Source: Candidatus Bathyarchaeota archaeon (GTDB lineage: Archaea > Thermoproteota > Bathyarchaeia > 40CM-2-53-6 > JALHTG01). From it: a DNA stretch of 40,612 nucleotides. The stretch lies in assembly GCA_022865705.1 (NCBI GenBank), contig JALHTG010000003.1, forward strand, positions 1 through 40,612, in the 5' to 3' direction. Below the pieces are notes generated by a model. The model ran no database searches. It was not told the origin of the DNA and saw only the letters and a list, made by a program, of their open reading frames with translations. Made by a program: the position numbers and the translations under genes. Shown piece by piece: positions 23,871 through 30,812 of this stretch (positions are counted from its first letter, which is position 1; each line of letters opens with the position of its first letter).

Positions 23871-24659
23871 TTAGCTTGGCAGTTGTGTCCGTTCAAACTC
23901 GCGACAGAAATCTACCAAGTATTCCACGAAGTGATTGAGGATTTCCTTTCCCTTCTCAGGAGTCGCAGACGAGAAGTCCGTTATGGGCTTTGAATCTTCA
24001 GTTTCCGTCATGGATCCTTCTTTCGTCACGTCTCGCGTCCTCAGAAACAGATGTATTCCGCCGTTGCGAAACTTGACTCGATTTATTGAGATCGTTCTTA
24101 TCTGGTCACTTAGTGGCTTGGGTAGTGGAACGATAGCTTTTCGCAGATCCACCAGATCAGGCCTGATACCCATCATCAAACATGTCTCAATCATTCCGCC
24201 GTGCTCGGTTGCTTTCCATCCTTCCACTTCATCAAATATGTCAAACCATTGAGCAACAGCACAGAGAACACCGAATTCCTCGCGAAGTTTCAAACACACT
24301 GATCGAAGGGATGCGAGGTTTCCGCCATGTCCATTCACAAATAGAATCCGTTTAATCCCCGATTTCAGGACCGATCTGCAAACGTCAAGCATCACTTCCC
24401 GAAGATGATCTTGTGTGAGGGTAAGGGTTCCAGGGAAGTCCATGTGATACTCAGCGTAGCCGAAAGGTAGCACTGGCAGAACTGCAGTCTCTGTCTTCTC
24501 AGAGATCCTCTTGGCTAACTCTTGAGCGATTATCCAATCGGTTCCTAAAGGAAGATGAGGGCCATGTTGCTCAACACTGCCCAGTGGGATGATCGCAGTC
24601 TTGCAAGTCTTAAGCCTCTTTTCAGCCTCTACCCATGAAATCTCTGACCAACTGACCAT
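23871..24659 (-). CDS. Creatininase-family amidohydrolase
   Basis: This protein of about 262 residues has the family metal motifs: GSVEQHGPHLPLGTD (Glu33, His35, Asp44), VNGHGGN (His114 region) and ATEHGGMIET with the last Glu. In archaea, members of this family include ArfB, which deformylates an intermediate of riboflavin and F420 synthesis, and uncharacterised amidases. The presence of RibL and RibK in the window makes the first possible, but sequence alone does not decide. The start is either GTG 24668 or ATG 24659. A TATA-like AATAAATA at 24694-24701 is 26-30 bases upstream, so the message is leaderless or short-leadered. Confidence 0.82.
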   Translation of the reverse strand: MVSWSEISWVEAEKRLKTCKTAIIPLGSVEQHGPHLPLGTDWIIAQELAKRISEKTETAVLPVLPFGYAEYHMDFPGTLTLTQDHLREVMLDVCRSVLKSGIKRILFVNGHGGNLASLRSVCLKLREEFGVLCAVAQWFDIFDEVEGWKATEHGGMIETCLMMGIRPDLVDLRKAIVPLPKPLSDQIRTISINRVKFRNGGIHLFLRTRDVTKEGSMTETEDSKPITDFSSATPEKGKEILNHFVEYLVDFCREFERTQLPS

Positions 24660-24692
24660 GATTATCACTCAAAAGTCGTAGAGATGATGAAG

Positions 24693-24702
24693 GTATTTAT
24701 TG
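24693..24702 (-). promoter_or_regulatory. TATA-box candidate for creatininase-family gene
   Basis: Read on the minus strand, this is CAATAAATAC, close to an archaeal TATA box. It is centred about 29 bases before GTG 24668, the spacing expected for a leaderless transcript. The call rests on position and composition only. Confidence 0.4.
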
Positions 24703-24905
24703 TTTGTAATAACTCGTACTAGTATTGTCGAGTGGCTGACTGTCCATGCACTCTAGCTTGATTGACAGCAGTAGTGAATGTGAAAACTCGAGTTACTATA
24801 CACGGGTACACCCGCGCGAATGCCATACATGACTCTGCAGAAATTCGGATGCGTTCCACGGAGAATGGAACTAGCAACAGGCTTGAAGGAACAGAATCTT
24901 AGGAA

Positions 24906-25193
24906 TCATCTCGTGTATCTGCTGAATAGAGATATCAGCACAGATATGATTGATATGATTATGAGTATCGGAGACGTTGCGAAGTAGAAGTTGTCCCGAC
25001 GGTAGACATAGAGCAGGATGGGAGGCAGCTTCTCAATCTCTGGAGCGTATCTTGCTAGTTGTGGAATCAGCACAAATAGCATTCCCAGCAATACCATTAC
25101 TATTCCCAGCAAAGTGAACGGCCGTTCCCATTCGCTCAATGTCATGACACCCACGATAGGTTTCAGGTACCACAATTTGAAGCAAGTGCCCAT
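24906..25193 (-). CDS. Small two-helix membrane protein
   Basis: This 95-residue protein has two hydrophobic helices, about residues 27-47 (FTLLGIVMVLLGMLFVLIPQL) and 73-90 (ILIIISIISVLISLF), joined by ARYAPEIEKLPPILLYVYRRDNFYF. The ATG at Met17 (25145) is an alternative start that places MTLSEWERPF before the first helix. No family name can be given. It is 31 bases downstream of the DUF218 gene on the same strand and is probably expressed with it. Its 3' end overlaps a weak plus-strand frame (about 24820-24987) that I consider spurious. Confidence 0.6.
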   Translation of the reverse strand: MGTCFKLWYLKPIVGVMTLSEWERPFTLLGIVMVLLGMLFVLIPQLARYAPEIEKLPPILLYVYRRDNFYFATSPILIIISIISVLISLFSRYTR

Positions 25194-25224
25194 TTATTTC
25201 GGCTTTGCTCCCGTATCTTCAGAC

Positions 25225-25866
25225 TCAAATCAGTCCTGCAGCTGTGCTCTCCCCTCTTTGAAGTCTACTACGGATCTGTTCCGCATTCCATTGTTCTCCT
25301 CCCCTAAGATCTGAGTAATATTCGACAATCCGATCAATCCATGTTCGATCTTCAAGCGCCAGAAGATCTTCAGCACAAAGCGGTTTGACATCCAGGCCGA
25401 TCTTCTTGAATGACGCAGTGGCCTGCTTCAAATGGTAGAGCGATGTCAGGAGGCCTATCTCGTTGATGCCTAATCTCCTAATGATTCTCGAGCAGTACGC
25501 TGCGTTCTGTTGAGTATCGACGGATTCCTCCTCCAATATCATTGCATTCCAAGGAATCCCGTAGTTCTCGTGGAGGAAGCCCGCCATTACCCTAGCTTCG
25601 GAAGGGTACAACCTTGCCTTGATTCTTGCGAAAGGGTTGAGACTGGGTTCCGGGAGAATCTTGTTGTCTTTCAGAGAGTATCTGACTCCCACATTATGCC
25701 CTCCGCTAACGATGAGCATGGAAGCTACTCCAAGTTTGTACGCAAATCCGGCTGCCCTCGCTCTCATTTCCGTGTGCAAAGCAAGACCGATGCTAAGATT
25801 CTCTCTGCGAATGATCTGAGCGCCAAGGACTACTATCGCTTCGAGCTTTTGGAAACGAGGCGTCAC
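25225..25866 (-). CDS. DUF218 (YdcF/SanA/ElyC-like) protein
   Basis: This 213-residue protein starts at GTG with the strand AIVVLGAQI, followed by LIVSGGHNV, EARVMAGFLHENYG, EEESVDTQQNAAYC and GLLTSLYHLKQATASF. This E-S-x-x-T-x-x-N pattern and the spacing are those of DUF218 domains. Bacterial members (SanA, ElyC, YdcF) act in envelope or cofactor-related functions that are poorly defined. Unlike many bacterial members, there is no N-terminal membrane helix. It lies in a minus-strand run between two small membrane proteins, which fits an envelope-related role (inference). Confidence 0.82.
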   Translation of the reverse strand: MTPRFQKLEAIVVLGAQIIRRENLSIGLALHTEMRARAAGFAYKLGVASMLIVSGGHNVGVRYSLKDNKILPEPSLNPFARIKARLYPSEARVMAGFLHENYGIPWNAMILEEESVDTQQNAAYCSRIIRRLGINEIGLLTSLYHLKQATASFKKIGLDVKPLCAEDLLALEDRTWIDRIVEYYSDLRGGEQWNAEQIRSRLQRGESTAAGLI

Positions 25867-25940
25867 GAAACATCATCTGCCGCCAGAACAGCATTTTGCT
25901 ATGATAGTATTTCCTGAATCCACTGATCGTAGGCCTTCTG

Positions 25941-26243
25941 CTAACCCAGATAGCGGAGAACAAAGGCAACAGCCATAGCCAAGAGTGCCGGATAGATGAT
26001 GGCCGTCTCAAAAGAGTACTTGTGGGGATACTCTTTCTCCAGTAATCTCTCTAGCTCTTTGTCCTTTTCGGTTGGTTCGTCTCCGCAGTTCAACAGGGCG
26101 ACGTAGGGATCCAAGAACGCTTTACACTTGTCAGCCACCACTTCCATTCTTTCCTTGAAAGCGATCCTTATCTCTGGTTTGGGGAGCCTCTGTTCCTTAA
26201 CATCGAATCCTCGTGACCTCAGTACGGAGCCCAGCTCGTTCAT
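25941..26243 (-). CDS. Small C-tail-anchored protein, translationally coupled to upstream gene
   Basis: The ATG at 26243 overlaps the TGA of the upstream frame as ATGA and has GGAAAG upstream, so it is favoured over ATG 26279. The product has 100 residues: a basic/mixed soluble part with PKPEIRIAFKERMEVVADKC and GDEPTEKDKELERLLEKEYP, then one C-terminal hydrophobic segment IIYPALLAMAVAFVLRYLG. It is therefore probably tail-anchored in the membrane. No family is recognised. A 74-base gap separates it from the DUF218 gene downstream. Confidence 0.55.
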   Translation of the reverse strand: MNELGSVLRSRGFDVKEQRLPKPEIRIAFKERMEVVADKCKAFLDPYVALLNCGDEPTEKDKELERLLEKEYPHKYSFETAIIYPALLAMAVAFVLRYLG

Positions 26244-26506
26244 ATTCTTTCCAAACCACGAATATCTTGTGTTTTCCATAATGCTTTCAGTATTGAGTAT
26301 GTGGCTGAGTCTCTACTAGGTTTTTCTTCCGAACGATCACGCGCGCTTTCTTGGCTGGGATTATCGAGAGATGTAGTTCGGCCACCCTCTGTTCTCCGAT
26401 CGAGACGGTCTTTGTAGGCAGTGACAATCGAAGTGTAGGCGGCCTTTCTCTGAACTGTCAAATAGCCTAGGTTTTTCGGTTCTACCATTACCGTTTTATG
26501 TATCAC
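26240..26506 (-). CDS. Small basic protein of unknown function, possible gene
   Basis: This 88-residue frame has GTG 26506 with GAGGT just upstream, or ATG 26488 within it. The sequence is basic and Ser/Arg-rich, with no hydrophobic helix and no motif. The evidence for it being real is the four-base ATGA overlap with the following small gene, typical of coupled archaeal genes, and the fitting SD. Against it are the low-complexity second half and the overlap of its start with a TATA-like element for etfB. It may be a short regulator or spurious. Confidence 0.35.
   Translation of the reverse strand: MIHKTVMVEPKNLGYLTVQRKAAYTSIVTAYKDRLDRRTEGGRTTSLDNPSQESARDRSEEKPSRDSATYSILKALWKTQDIRGLERI
26494..26503 (+). 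promoter_or_regulatory. TATA-box candidate for etfBA
   Basis: TTTTATGTAT is centred about 35 bases before the TTG start of etfB. Transcription would begin about 10 bases before the start codon, giving a very short leader. Confidence 0.4.
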
Positions 26507-26532
26507 TTTACCTCTAGCCGGATGAAAGTTCC

Positions 26533-27321
26533 TTGAGAATAGTAGTCTGCGTCAAACAAGTTCCGGAGATAACTGAGGTAAGAATTGATCCAGTCACTCA
26601 CACATTGGTTCGTGAAGGAGTCCCGAGTATTCTCAATCCGTTCGACGAGTTTGCTGTCGAGGAAGCGTTGAGAATACGTGAGAAGCATGGCGGAGAAGTT
26701 ACAGTAGTAACTATGGGCCCTCCACAAGCCAGAGAGGCACTTTTGAAATGTCTTGCGATGGGTGCAGACAGAGCGATTCTCTTGACGGACAGGGCCTTTG
26801 CAGGGGCGGATACTTGGGCGACTGCCTACGCCTTGTGTCTCGCTATCAAACGGTTAGAGTATGACATTATTCTGTGTGGCAAGCAGGCGATAGATGGCGA
26901 TACCGGTCAAGTTGGACCAATGCTGGCCGAGAGCCTAGGCATTCCTCAGATAACCTTTGCCAAGAAGGTTGAGATCGATGCGAATGCTAGTAAGATTGTG
27001 GCCCACAGGGAAACAGAAGATGGACATGAAGTAATTGAGTGTCGTCTACCTGTTCTTCTCACCGCGATCAAAGGTCTAAATGAACCAAGGATTCCGTCGC
27101 TCATGGGAGTGATGAGCGCGACCAAGAAAGAGATCAGAACGATGACTGCTGCTGATCTAGGGGTGAAGCCCGAGCTGGTTGGCCTCAAGGGCTCTTACAC
27201 AGAAGTTGTTCAAGTCTTCGCGCCTGAGCCACGCAAGAAGGGGATCGTGATCACTGAGACTGATCCAGAGAAAGCTGCAGGGAAAATAATCGAATTTCTG
27301 CAGAACGAGTCCCTTATCTGA
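26533..27321 (+). CDS. etfB: Electron transfer flavoprotein beta subunit
   Basis: This 262-residue protein starts at TTG with MRIVVCVKQVPE, the family N-terminus. It has RIREKHGGEVTVVTMGP, CLAMGADRAILLTD and IILCGKQAIDGDTGQVGP, which form the adenine-nucleotide-binding core of EtfB. Together with EtfA it carries electrons as FAD-bound hydride or single electrons between dehydrogenases and quinone or ferredoxin. EtfA starts 14 bases after this stop, so the pair is an operon. No acyl-CoA dehydrogenase, lactate dehydrogenase or FixC-type partner is in the window. Confidence 0.93.
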   Translation: MRIVVCVKQVPEITEVRIDPVTHTLVREGVPSILNPFDEFAVEEALRIREKHGGEVTVVTMGPPQAREALLKCLAMGADRAILLTDRAFAGADTWATAYALCLAIKRLEYDIILCGKQAIDGDTGQVGPMLAESLGIPQITFAKKVEIDANASKIVAHRETEDGHEVIECRLPVLLTAIKGLNEPRIPSLMGVMSATKKEIRTMTAADLGVKPELVGLKGSYTEVVQVFAPEPRKKGIVITETDPEKAAGKIIEFLQNESLI

Positions 27322-27335
27322 GGAGGAACTGAAGG

Positions 27336-28538
27336 ATGTCAGCAATAGAGGTCAAGGAAAGTTGTACAGGCTGTAGCCTATGCGTCAAGGCCTGCCCGTT
27401 TGCAGCTATAGAAGTGAAAGAGGGCAAGGCAAAGATTGGCGAGGCTTGTACACTTTGCACCATCTGCGTCAGAATGTGTCCTCAACATGCGATAACCATT
27501 GAACGACCTGTCGTTCCTGTCGAACGATTTGCAGAGTACAAGGGTGTCTGGGTCGTCGCAGAAAGCGATGAAGGATCAGTCAAGAATGTGTCTTTTGAAC
27601 TGCTTGGGAAGGGTAGGCAGCTGGCTAAGGTCTTGGGCGAGGAACTGTCTGCTGTACTGATAGGCAACAACATAGCGGGGCAAGTCAAACCACTGGGCGC
27701 CTATGGTGCAGAGAAAGTCTACTTGGTCGAACATGAGTTACTGCAGCATTACACCACGGACACATACGCAGATGTTCTATCATCTATGATAGCGCGATAC
27801 AAGCCATCAATCGTACTGTTCGCCGCGACGGTTAACGGTAGAGATCTTGCTCCCCGAGTCGCGGCAAGGTTGCGAATAGGACTCACAGCTGATTGCACGG
27901 GACTTGAGATAGACAATGAAAAGCGTCTTGTTCAGATTCGACCCGCGTTCGGAGGAAACATCATGGCCTCGATAATTTCGCACAGTCGGCCTCAAATGGC
28001 TACTGTACGCCCCCGCGTAATGAAGATGTGCGAACCTGAAGAAACTCGCAGCCCAAGAGTGGAACGCGTTCAAGTAGATCTCAACCCTCTCGCGGTCAGA
28101 GCAAAAGTGCTCGAGAGAAACAGGGAATTGAGCAAAGCTTCCGACAGAATCGAGGAGGCTCGTATCATCGTTTCATGCGGACGAGGCATCGGCAAGCAAG
28201 AGGATCTGAAACTTGTCTACGCATTGGCAGAGGCTCTAGGCGGAGCAGTTGGCGGGTCGCGTCCTATAGTGGACTGCGGGTGGCTTCCGCACCAACAGCA
28301 GGTGGGGCAATCCGGGAAGACCGTGAACCCAAGACTGTATCTCGCAGCGGGAATCTCGGGAAGCATACAACACAGAATCGGTATGCAAAGCTCAGACTTC
28401 ATTATCGCGATTAATAAGGATCCGGAAGCTCCCATTCTTGGCATCGCAAATGTGGGCGTCGTGGGAGATCTTTTCGAAATCTTGCCAAAACTCACTGAGC
28501 AACTTAGAAATCTTGAAGGATCAAGAGGACGAAGCTAA
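27336..28538 (+). CDS. etfA: Electron transfer flavoprotein alpha subunit with N-terminal 2[4Fe-4S] ferredoxin domain
   Basis: Residues 1-55 are a bacterial-type ferredoxin domain: Cys10, 13, 16, 20 and Cys38, 41, 44, 48 bind two [4Fe-4S] clusters. Residues about 68-230 are the EtfA N-terminal domain. Residues about 270-385 form the FAD-binding domain, with GRGIGKQEDLKL, GGSRPIVDCGW, AAGISGSIQH and INKDPEAPI. Fused ferredoxin domains occur in EtfA of some anaerobes, including electron-bifurcating complexes, where they pass electrons to or from ferredoxin; bifurcation here is possible but not shown. AGGAGG precedes the ATG. Length (400) matches the fused form. Confidence 0.92.
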   Translation: MSAIEVKESCTGCSLCVKACPFAAIEVKEGKAKIGEACTLCTICVRMCPQHAITIERPVVPVERFAEYKGVWVVAESDEGSVKNVSFELLGKGRQLAKVLGEELSAVLIGNNIAGQVKPLGAYGAEKVYLVEHELLQHYTTDTYADVLSSMIARYKPSIVLFAATVNGRDLAPRVAARLRIGLTADCTGLEIDNEKRLVQIRPAFGGNIMASIISHSRPQMATVRPRVMKMCEPEETRSPRVERVQVDLNPLAVRAKVLERNRELSKASDRIEEARIIVSCGRGIGKQEDLKLVYALAEALGGAVGGSRPIVDCGWLPHQQQVGQSGKTVNPRLYLAAGISGSIQHRIGMQSSDFIIAINKDPEAPILGIANVGVVGDLFEILPKLTEQLRNLEGSRGRS

Positions 28539-28560
28539 GACCTTCGACTGATCTGAAGAG

Positions 28561-28656
28561 TGGCGGGCCCGAGGGGATTTGAACCCCTGACCGTCAGGTT
28601 AAGAGCCTGCTGCTTTAGGCGAGTGTTTCTTCGCTACCTGGCTGAGCTACGGGCCC
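28561..28656 (-). tRNA. tRNA-Lys(CUU) with D-arm intron and encoded CCA
   Basis: Read on the minus strand, the gene starts GGGCCCG and ends CGGGCCC-G-CCA, a perfect 7-bp acceptor stem with an encoded CCA. The T-arm AGGGG-TTCAAAT-CCCCT is perfect. The anticodon loop CTCTTAA carries anticodon CTT (Lys), closed by four pairs, with a G-A at 27-43. The D-stem GCTC needs GAGC, but G22 is separated from A23-G24-C25 by 19 extra bases. Removing them gives a standard cloverleaf with a 5-base variable loop. See the intron entry. Confidence 0.9.
28615..28633 (-). other. 19-base tRNA intron at position 22/23
   Basis: On the minus strand the insertion is CGAAGAAACACTCGCCTAA, with ends fixed by the D-stem. 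Exon AGGT can pair with intron GCCT (one U-G), leaving bulges A-G^C and A-A^A on opposite strands, each cut after its second base. This matches a relaxed bulge-helix-bulge motif for archaeal splicing endonuclease. The inner helix is only GA/TC and the outer one is weak. Confidence 0.75.
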
Positions 28657-28690
28657 TTGGTTGGCGCGTTCTTTCTAGGAAACGATCTCG

Positions 28691-28700
28691 CCTAAATAAT
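28691..28700 (-). promoter_or_regulatory. TATA-box candidate for tRNA-Lys
   Basis: ATTATTTAGG on the minus strand is centred about 40 bases upstream of the tRNA 5' end, which allows transcription start roughly 14 bases before the mature end. Weak match to consensus. Confidence 0.3.
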
Positions 28701-28830
28701 CCTTTGGTGCGAGAACATCATGTTCTGAGTTCGTAAAGTGAACCAAAGGAGCATAGGAGAGGGGTTCTCTGTTGATTGCGGTTCAGCAAGGAATAAACCT
28801 CTGACTGGGAATTCAGGAGGTTGAAGCGTA

Positions 28831-29634
28831 TTGACTTTGAGTCAACTCACCTTTGTTGGCCTTGGCCTAGACGACGAGCGAAGCATATCCCTGCGAGGGC
28901 TTGATCTAGCGAAGGAAGCGGACTACGTATTTGCCGAATTTTATACAAGCCTGATGCCTGGGCTTGACCCGATGAATCTGGAGAAGCTCATAGGAAAGTC
29001 CATAATCATCCTGAAGAGGGATGACGTGGAGGAACATGCCAAGAGCAGTCTATTGGATAGAATAAGGGGCAAAAGAGCAGTTTTTCTCGTTCCAGGAGAT
29101 CCAATGATCGCCACGACTCACATAGATCTTCGTTTACGCGCGGAAAAGGCCGGAATCAAGACGTATGTGATTCCCGGCGCATCGATATTCTCAGCCATCT
29201 GTGCCTTGACAGGGCTTCAGGCCTACAAATTCGGAAGAACAGTAACCTTACCCCACATCGATTCAGGTAGCCTACCTGAGTCACCGTATGATCACATCAA
29301 GGCGAACATGGAAAATGGACTGCACACTTTGGCACTGCTTGACATATCGGCTGAAAGAAACTACTACATGACCATCAAGGAGGGGTTGGAATACCTTCGA
29401 CAGGTCGAACTCAACCGAAAGCAGAGTGTTGTCCCTGACAGCAGAGTTGTTGTCGGAGTTGCAAGAGCAGGAGGAGGCGATGCGCTCGCAAAAACTGGGA
29501 CCGTAAGAGAACTTGTGGGATATGACTTCGGTGGCCCGCCCCACTCCCTAATCATACCTTCCAGACTTCACTTCATGGAAGCAGAAGCCTTGCAGATCCT
29601 CACAGGAGCAAGACCGGGAGCCGTTAGAGCATAG
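28831..29634 (+). CDS. dphB: Diphthine synthase
   Basis: This 267-residue SAM-dependent methyltransferase has the tetrapyrrole-methylase fold. It begins LTFVGLGLDDERSISLRGLDLA and contains ADYVFAEFYTSL, VFLVPGDPMIATTH and YVIPGASIFSAICALTGLQAYKFG. The end carries GPPHSLIIPSRLHFMEAEAL. It methylates the modified His of elongation factor 2 in diphthamide synthesis. The start is TTG with AGGAGGT 9 bases upstream. The DUF357 and ribL genes follow closely; the three probably form one transcript. Confidence 0.93.
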   Translation: MTLSQLTFVGLGLDDERSISLRGLDLAKEADYVFAEFYTSLMPGLDPMNLEKLIGKSIIILKRDDVEEHAKSSLLDRIRGKRAVFLVPGDPMIATTHIDLRLRAEKAGIKTYVIPGASIFSAICALTGLQAYKFGRTVTLPHIDSGSLPESPYDHIKANMENGLHTLALLDISAERNYYMTIKEGLEYLRQVELNRKQSVVPDSRVVVGVARAGGGDALAKTGTVRELVGYDFGGPPHSLIIPSRLHFMEAEALQILTGARPGAVRA

Positions 29635-29662
29635 CCGGGGAACAGTTGCTGGGTGGCTGATC

Positions 29663-29947
29663 TTGCAGGAAACACCAGAAGAAAAAGCGAGAACGTATTT
29701 GACGTCGATTGAGAAGGTTCTAGGTGAAATGGAGTTCATTAAAACCTCCTCAGGCATCGACGAGGAACGTGTCAGAAACATCGTAGACCACGTACATTCA
29801 TACGCCGAAGATGCCAAGTATTATCTTCAAGACCGGCCTTCTACAGCCCTTGCGGCGATTTCATATGCTGAAGGGCTCCTAGATGCCCTCAAATTCCTTG
29901 GACTTGTGAAATTCATGTGGCCTGGCTCCAGAGGCGAAAGGCGTTGA
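29663..29947 (+). CDS. DUF357 protein
   Basis: This 94-residue, helical, acidic protein starts at TTG with GGTGG upstream. The segments EEKARTYLTSIEKVL, IVDHVHSYAEDAKYYLQ and TALAAISYAEGLLDALKFLGLVKF fit the archaeal DUF357 family, a helical bundle of unknown function. It overlaps the start of ribL by three bases (TTGA), so translation is probably coupled. Placement between dphB and ribL is the only hint of role. Confidence 0.85.
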   Translation: MQETPEEKARTYLTSIEKVLGEMEFIKTSSGIDEERVRNIVDHVHSYAEDAKYYLQDRPSTALAAISYAEGLLDALKFLGLVKFMWPGSRGERR

Positions 29948-30396
29948 AAAGAAAAGTGGTTCTTGCTACTGGAGCCTTTGACCTGCTTCACTATGGTCAT
30001 CTAAACTTCCTCCAGGAGGCAAAGAACATGGGCGGAAGAGACGCGAGGCTTATTGTAATAGTTGCGAGGGACAGCACTGTTGAGGCACGTAAGGGCAAGA
30101 AACCTATAGTTCCTGAAGACCAGAGACGTGCGCTGATTGAAGCTTTGAAGCCTGTGGACGACGCAATACTTGGTTTTGAGAACATGAACTACGAGGCCGT
30201 CATTGATAAGTTGAACCCTGATATCATTGCAGTCGGCTATGATCAGTCTGATATCAAGAGCTCAGTCGAAGAACTGATTCAGAGAAAAGGATTGAAGATA
30301 AGAGTCTTTCAAACAAGGAAATTCGCGGTTGACGACATAGATAGTTCTTCGAAGATCAAGAGGCGAGTTATTGAAGTTGAAAAGGACAGCTCGTAA
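29944..30396 (+). CDS. ribL: Archaeal FAD synthetase (FMN adenylyltransferase)
   Basis: This nucleotidyltransferase has about 150 residues from TTG 29944, which overlaps the DUF357 stop. It has the HYGH signature in GAFDLLHYGHLNFLQEA (about 9-25), RDSTVEARKGKKPIVPEDQR and the C-terminal DIDSSSKIKRR. The family (glycerol-3-phosphate cytidylyltransferase-like) in archaea adds AMP to FMN to make FAD. RibK, which makes the FMN, lies about 420 bases downstream on the opposite strand. An upstream in-frame start at 29917 exists but lies inside DUF357. Confidence 0.9.
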   Translation: MKRKVVLATGAFDLLHYGHLNFLQEAKNMGGRDARLIVIVARDSTVEARKGKKPIVPEDQRRALIEALKPVDDAILGFENMNYEAVIDKLNPDIIAVGYDQSDIKSSVEELIQRKGLKIRVFQTRKFAVDDIDSSSKIKRRVIEVEKDSS

Positions 30397-30802
30397 ATCA
30401 TCAGGCACTAGATTCTCATACACTGGAATCCGAGTGCGAGACCTGCAACGGTCTCTACGGTTCTACAAGGAAGTCATGGGGATGAGAGAGGTTTCCAGAG
30501 GAAAAACGAAAGCTGGAGGGATATTTGTTCAATTGAGAAATCCGGCAAGCAGTCAGCGATTGGAACTGAACTATTATCCTGTCAAGGCAAGATATCACGA
30601 GCACTACGATTCTGGATCAGAGCTAGATCACCTTGCCTTCTGGACAAGGAATGTTGATGAACAGCTCAGAAGGATCACCTCGAAGGGTGGGAAGATCGCT
30701 GTGAAACCCTTCTCGGAAGATGGATACCGCCTGGCGTTTGCCAGAGATCCAGATGGTATCTGGATCGAATTGATAGGCCTTGACAGGAAGAAGCGTAAGT
30801 AG
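30371..30802 (+). CDS. VOC-fold protein lacking the first metal His
   Basis: This 143-residue protein starts at TTG and overlaps ribL by 26 bases. The second, third and fourth metal ligands of glyoxalase I-like proteins are present (Glu in RLELNYY, His in LDHLAFW, Glu in WIELIG). The first, normally His before the TGIRV strand, is in FSYTGIRV, so Tyr replaces it. The RDPDGIWIEL ending is typical. It may bind metal with three residues plus water, or bind a ligand without catalysis. Position between ribL and ribK is notable. Compare the VOC protein at 1907-2299, which has all four ligands. Confidence 0.8.
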   Translation: MKLKRTARKSSGTRFSYTGIRVRDLQRSLRFYKEVMGMREVSRGKTKAGGIFVQLRNPASSQRLELNYYPVKARYHEHYDSGSELDHLAFWTRNVDEQLRRITSKGGKIAVKPFSEDGYRLAFARDPDGIWIELIGLDRKKRK

Positions 30803-30812
30803 CAGGCTTTCA

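Noticed and set aside
24820-24987. 55-codon plus-strand frame with several Met
   Set aside because: Its 3' half is antisense to the two-helix membrane gene and it has no recognisable features.
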